Shown: positions 4,685 through 6,318 of the stretch, piece after piece
Numbering within the stretch: position 1 is the first letter of the stretch
Layout of the letters: each line of letters starts with the position of its first letter
Program-made: the position numbers and the translations under genes
The notes under the pieces: model-generated
What the model was told of the DNA's origin: nothing
What the model saw: only the letters and a program-made list of their open reading frames with translations
Database searches by the model: none
From: an uncultured Pseudomonadota bacterium
GTDB taxonomy: Bacteria > Desulfobacterota_B > Binatia > UBA9968
Reading direction: 5' to 3'
Assembly: GCA_946478635.1 (NCBI GenBank)
Contig: CAMLCX010000295.1
Location: forward strand, 1 to 6,318
Length of the DNA: 6,318 nucleotides

Positions 4685-5656
4685 ATGCTGGTTTACGTGA
4701 TTCGGCGCCTGCTGCAAACGGTGCCGCTGCTGCTGGTCATATCGGCGCTGATTTTTACCTTGCTCTATCTGATGCCGGGAGATCCGCTCTATCGGATGCT
4801 CGAGGGCATTCCCAATCTGCGCGCTGAAGATTACGAACGTTTGCGCAGGCTTTACGGATTCGACGACCCCATCTATGTTCAGTATGGCAAGTGGCTCTGG
4901 CAACTGCTCCAGCTCAATCCTGGTTATTCGCGCGAATTTGGCCAGCCGGTCATTGACATCGTCTGGCCGGCGCTCAAAAACACGCTGGTGCTGACTCTGA
5001 CGGCGGTCGTCATCGGCAAGCTGATCGCCATTCTGCTGGGCATTTTCTCGGCGGTGCGCCAATATTCCGTCGGCGATTACATTCTTACCGCAGTCACTTT
5101 TGTCGCCTATTCGGTTCCCGCGTTCTGGTTGGGCTTGATGCTGATCATTGCTTTTTCGGTGAAGCTCGGCTGGCTGCCGACCTCCGGCCTGGTCAATACG
5201 GAGCTGACGCCCGGCACCTGGGAATACTTTGTTGACGCTGTCAAGCATATGATCTTGCCTGTGGCCGTACTGGCGATCTCCGAGATCATCCAGGTTCAAC
5301 GCTTCATGCGCTCGAGCATGCTGGAAGTGCTGCGCCAGGATTACCTGACCACGGCGCGCGCCAAGGGACTGAGCGAACGAGTTGTCGTCGGGCGCCACGC
5401 GTTGAAGAACGCGCTGATTCCAGTGGTCACCATCATCGCGGTCACTTTGCCGCGGGTGGTCGGCGGCTCCACAGTGGTGGAGACGGTATTTGCCTATCCA
5501 GGGATGGGCCGGCTGTTGTTTACATCGATTATGGGCAACGATTTTGTCGTCGCCATGACCGTGGTGATGATTATCGCGGTGACGGTGGTTTTCTTCAATT
5601 TGCTGGCGGACATCATTTATGGCTGGCTCGACCCAAGAATTCGCTATCAAAGCTGA
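4685..5656 (+). CDS. ABC transporter permease, DppB/OppB-like
   Basis: The 323-residue inner-membrane protein is one half of the transport channel. It starts with the family N-terminus MLVYVIRRLLQTVPLLLVIS, a first membrane span at about 9-29, then MPGDP (30-34). Further spans are likely near 100-122, 133-157, 187-205, 244-262 and 284-310. The ATPase-docking EAA loop is QDYLTTARAKGLSERVVVGRHALKNALIP (218-246). VETVFAYPGMGRLL (265-278) and the C-terminal GWLDPRIRY (313-321) are also typical. Length is normal for the family (about 310-340). An in-frame TAG at 4676 limits the start to 4685; the ribosome binding site is weak. It follows the binding-protein gene by 241 bases and overlaps the next permease gene by 38. 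Substrate specificity comes from the binding protein and is unknown. Confidence 0.96.
   Translation: MLVYVIRRLLQTVPLLLVISALIFTLLYLMPGDPLYRMLEGIPNLRAEDYERLRRLYGFDDPIYVQYGKWLWQLLQLNPGYSREFGQPVIDIVWPALKNTLVLTLTAVVIGKLIAILLGIFSAVRQYSVGDYILTAVTFVAYSVPAFWLGLMLIIAFSVKLGWLPTSGLVNTELTPGTWEYFVDAVKHMILPVAVLAISEIIQVQRFMRSSMLEVLRQDYLTTARAKGLSERVVVGRHALKNALIPVVTIIAVTLPRVVGGSTVVETVFAYPGMGRLLFTSIMGNDFVVAMTVVMIIAVTVVFFNLLADIIYGWLDPRIRYQS
5605..5610 (+). promoter_or_regulatory. Possible ribosome binding site of the second permease gene, inside the first
   Basis: GGCGGA lies eight bases before the ATG at 5619. It supports an overlapping start within the end of the DppB-like gene over the TTG at 5658. Confidence 0.4.
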
Positions 5657-6318
5657 ATTGCCGGGCACGGAAACGGCGCAGGCCGGCTATTGGCTCGTCG
5701 TCTGGCGCCGCTTCAAGCAGCATCGCGTCGCCTACGCCGGCTTTTTTTTCTTTGTTTTATTGCTTGTCGCGGTCATCGTCGGGCCCTATCTCGCGCCTTA
5801 CGAGCTCGATCAAGTTTCTCTGTCGGAGCGCATGCAGATGCCCTCGGCAAGACACTGGCTGGGTACGGACGAGTTGGGGCGGGATACCTGGGTGCGCATC
5901 ATGCACGGTGGCCGAGTGTCGCTCGCCGTCGGTCTAATGGTCGGTATTAGTACCGTGATTCTCGGCGGGTTGATCGGCATTCTCGCCGGATATGTCGGCG
6001 GCGTGCTCGACAACGCGCTCATGCGCCTGGTCGATACGATTTACACGATTCCGCGCATCGTATTGCTCTTGGTGCTGTCGAAATTGGCCGGGCCGGGCTT
6101 GCTGAACATCATCATCATCCTCGTCGCGCTGGAGTGGACCAACGCCGCCCGCCTGGCGCGCAGCGCCGTGTTGTCGTTTCGCGAACAGGAATTCGTGCTC
6201 GCGGCGCAGTGCCTGGGCGCCTCGCGCTGGCGTGTCATGCTGCGCCATCTTTTGCCCAACTCACTGGCGCCGTTGATCGTCTCCGCCACGCTCGACGCCG
6301 GCGCCGCCATCCGCGCCG
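5619..6318 (+). CDS. ABC transporter permease, DppC/OppC-like (partial, runs off the window)
   Basis: An open frame starts at ATG 5619 and continues without a stop to the window edge, giving 233 complete codons of a family that is usually about 280-300 residues. It is the second channel subunit. The N-terminal OppC-type segment has a membrane span at about 40-58 ending in GPYLAPYELD. The conserved periplasmic motif HWLGTDELGRDTWVRIMHGGRVSLAVG follows at 79-105, then spans near 102-125 and 140-172. The EAA loop is EFVLAAQCLGASRWRVMLRHLLPN (191-214), which docks the ATPase. The start overlaps the DppB-like gene by 38 bases in the +1 frame, suggesting translational coupling. A TTG at 5658, just after the upstream stop, is an alternative start that would remove 13 residues. 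The missing part should be roughly 50-65 residues. Confidence 0.95.
   Translation, partial: MAGSTQEFAIKAELPGTETAQAGYWLVVWRRFKQHRVAYAGFFFFVLLLVAVIVGPYLAPYELDQVSLSERMQMPSARHWLGTDELGRDTWVRIMHGGRVSLAVGLMVGISTVILGGLIGILAGYVGGVLDNALMRLVDTIYTIPRIVLLLVLSKLAGPGLLNIIIILVALEWTNAARLARSAVLSFREQEFVLAAQCLGASRWRVMLRHLLPNSLAPLIVSATLDAGAAIRA

Noticed and set aside
4658..5668. Long open frame on the minus strand opposite the DppB-like gene (336 codons)
   Set aside because: Its product is rich in His, Gln, Arg and Asp with no recognisable domain, while the plus-strand frame encodes a full permease with all family motifs. It is an antisense shadow.

Overview
The window looks like chromosomal DNA of an uncultured, probably Gram-negative bacterium of moderately high GC. 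The substrate-binding protein carries a twin-arginine signal and no lipobox cysteine, which suits a free periplasmic protein. The intergenic gaps are packed with short dispersed repeats (9-base CTTCGTGNN and GTTCAANNN arrays, a GGGCGGGTTT palindrome, AAATCCCCCT/AGGGGGATTT hairpins). I associate such repeats with Deltaproteobacteria-like and related environmental lineages, but the sequence does not fix the taxon.

Layout. The minus-strand half (201-2531) holds three small enzyme genes pointing left. In transcription order they are an isochorismatase-family cysteine hydrolase (2531-1827), an alpha/beta hydrolase (1673-873) and a single-domain VOC/extradiol-dioxygenase-like protein (755-201). The plus-strand half (2710-6318) starts an ABC importer of the dipeptide/oligopeptide/nickel class: a Tat-exported family 5 substrate-binding protein (2710-4443), a DppB-type permease (4685-5656) and a DppC-type permease cut off by the window edge (5619 to beyond 6318). 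The two halves diverge from a 178-base region (2532-2709) with a good sigma70-like promoter for the importer, a weaker candidate for the enzymes, and a 10-base direct repeat (GCTCATTGAC) that covers the importer -35 box.

How the parts may work together. The arrangement suggests a catabolic locus: the importer brings in a small compound and the divergent enzymes process it. Ring-cleavage-type VOC enzymes, alpha/beta hydrolases and isochorismatase-fold amidases recur together in degradation of aromatic or N-containing compounds. The real substrate cannot be read from sequence. The binding protein lacks a recognisable copy of the Asp-containing motif that DppA/OppA use to hold a peptide amino terminus, so a non-peptide ligand is plausible. 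No ATPase subunit is visible; it would be expected downstream.

The 241-base gap between the binding-protein gene and the permeases contains a GTTCAANNN array, a 12-bp palindrome and two hairpins arranged as an inverted pair. The first hairpin is followed by a T-run and looks like an intrinsic terminator, probably leaky, which would make more binding protein than permease. No tRNA, rRNA, CRISPR array, transposase or phage gene was seen. The most unusual content is the repeat architecture of the gaps, not the genes.
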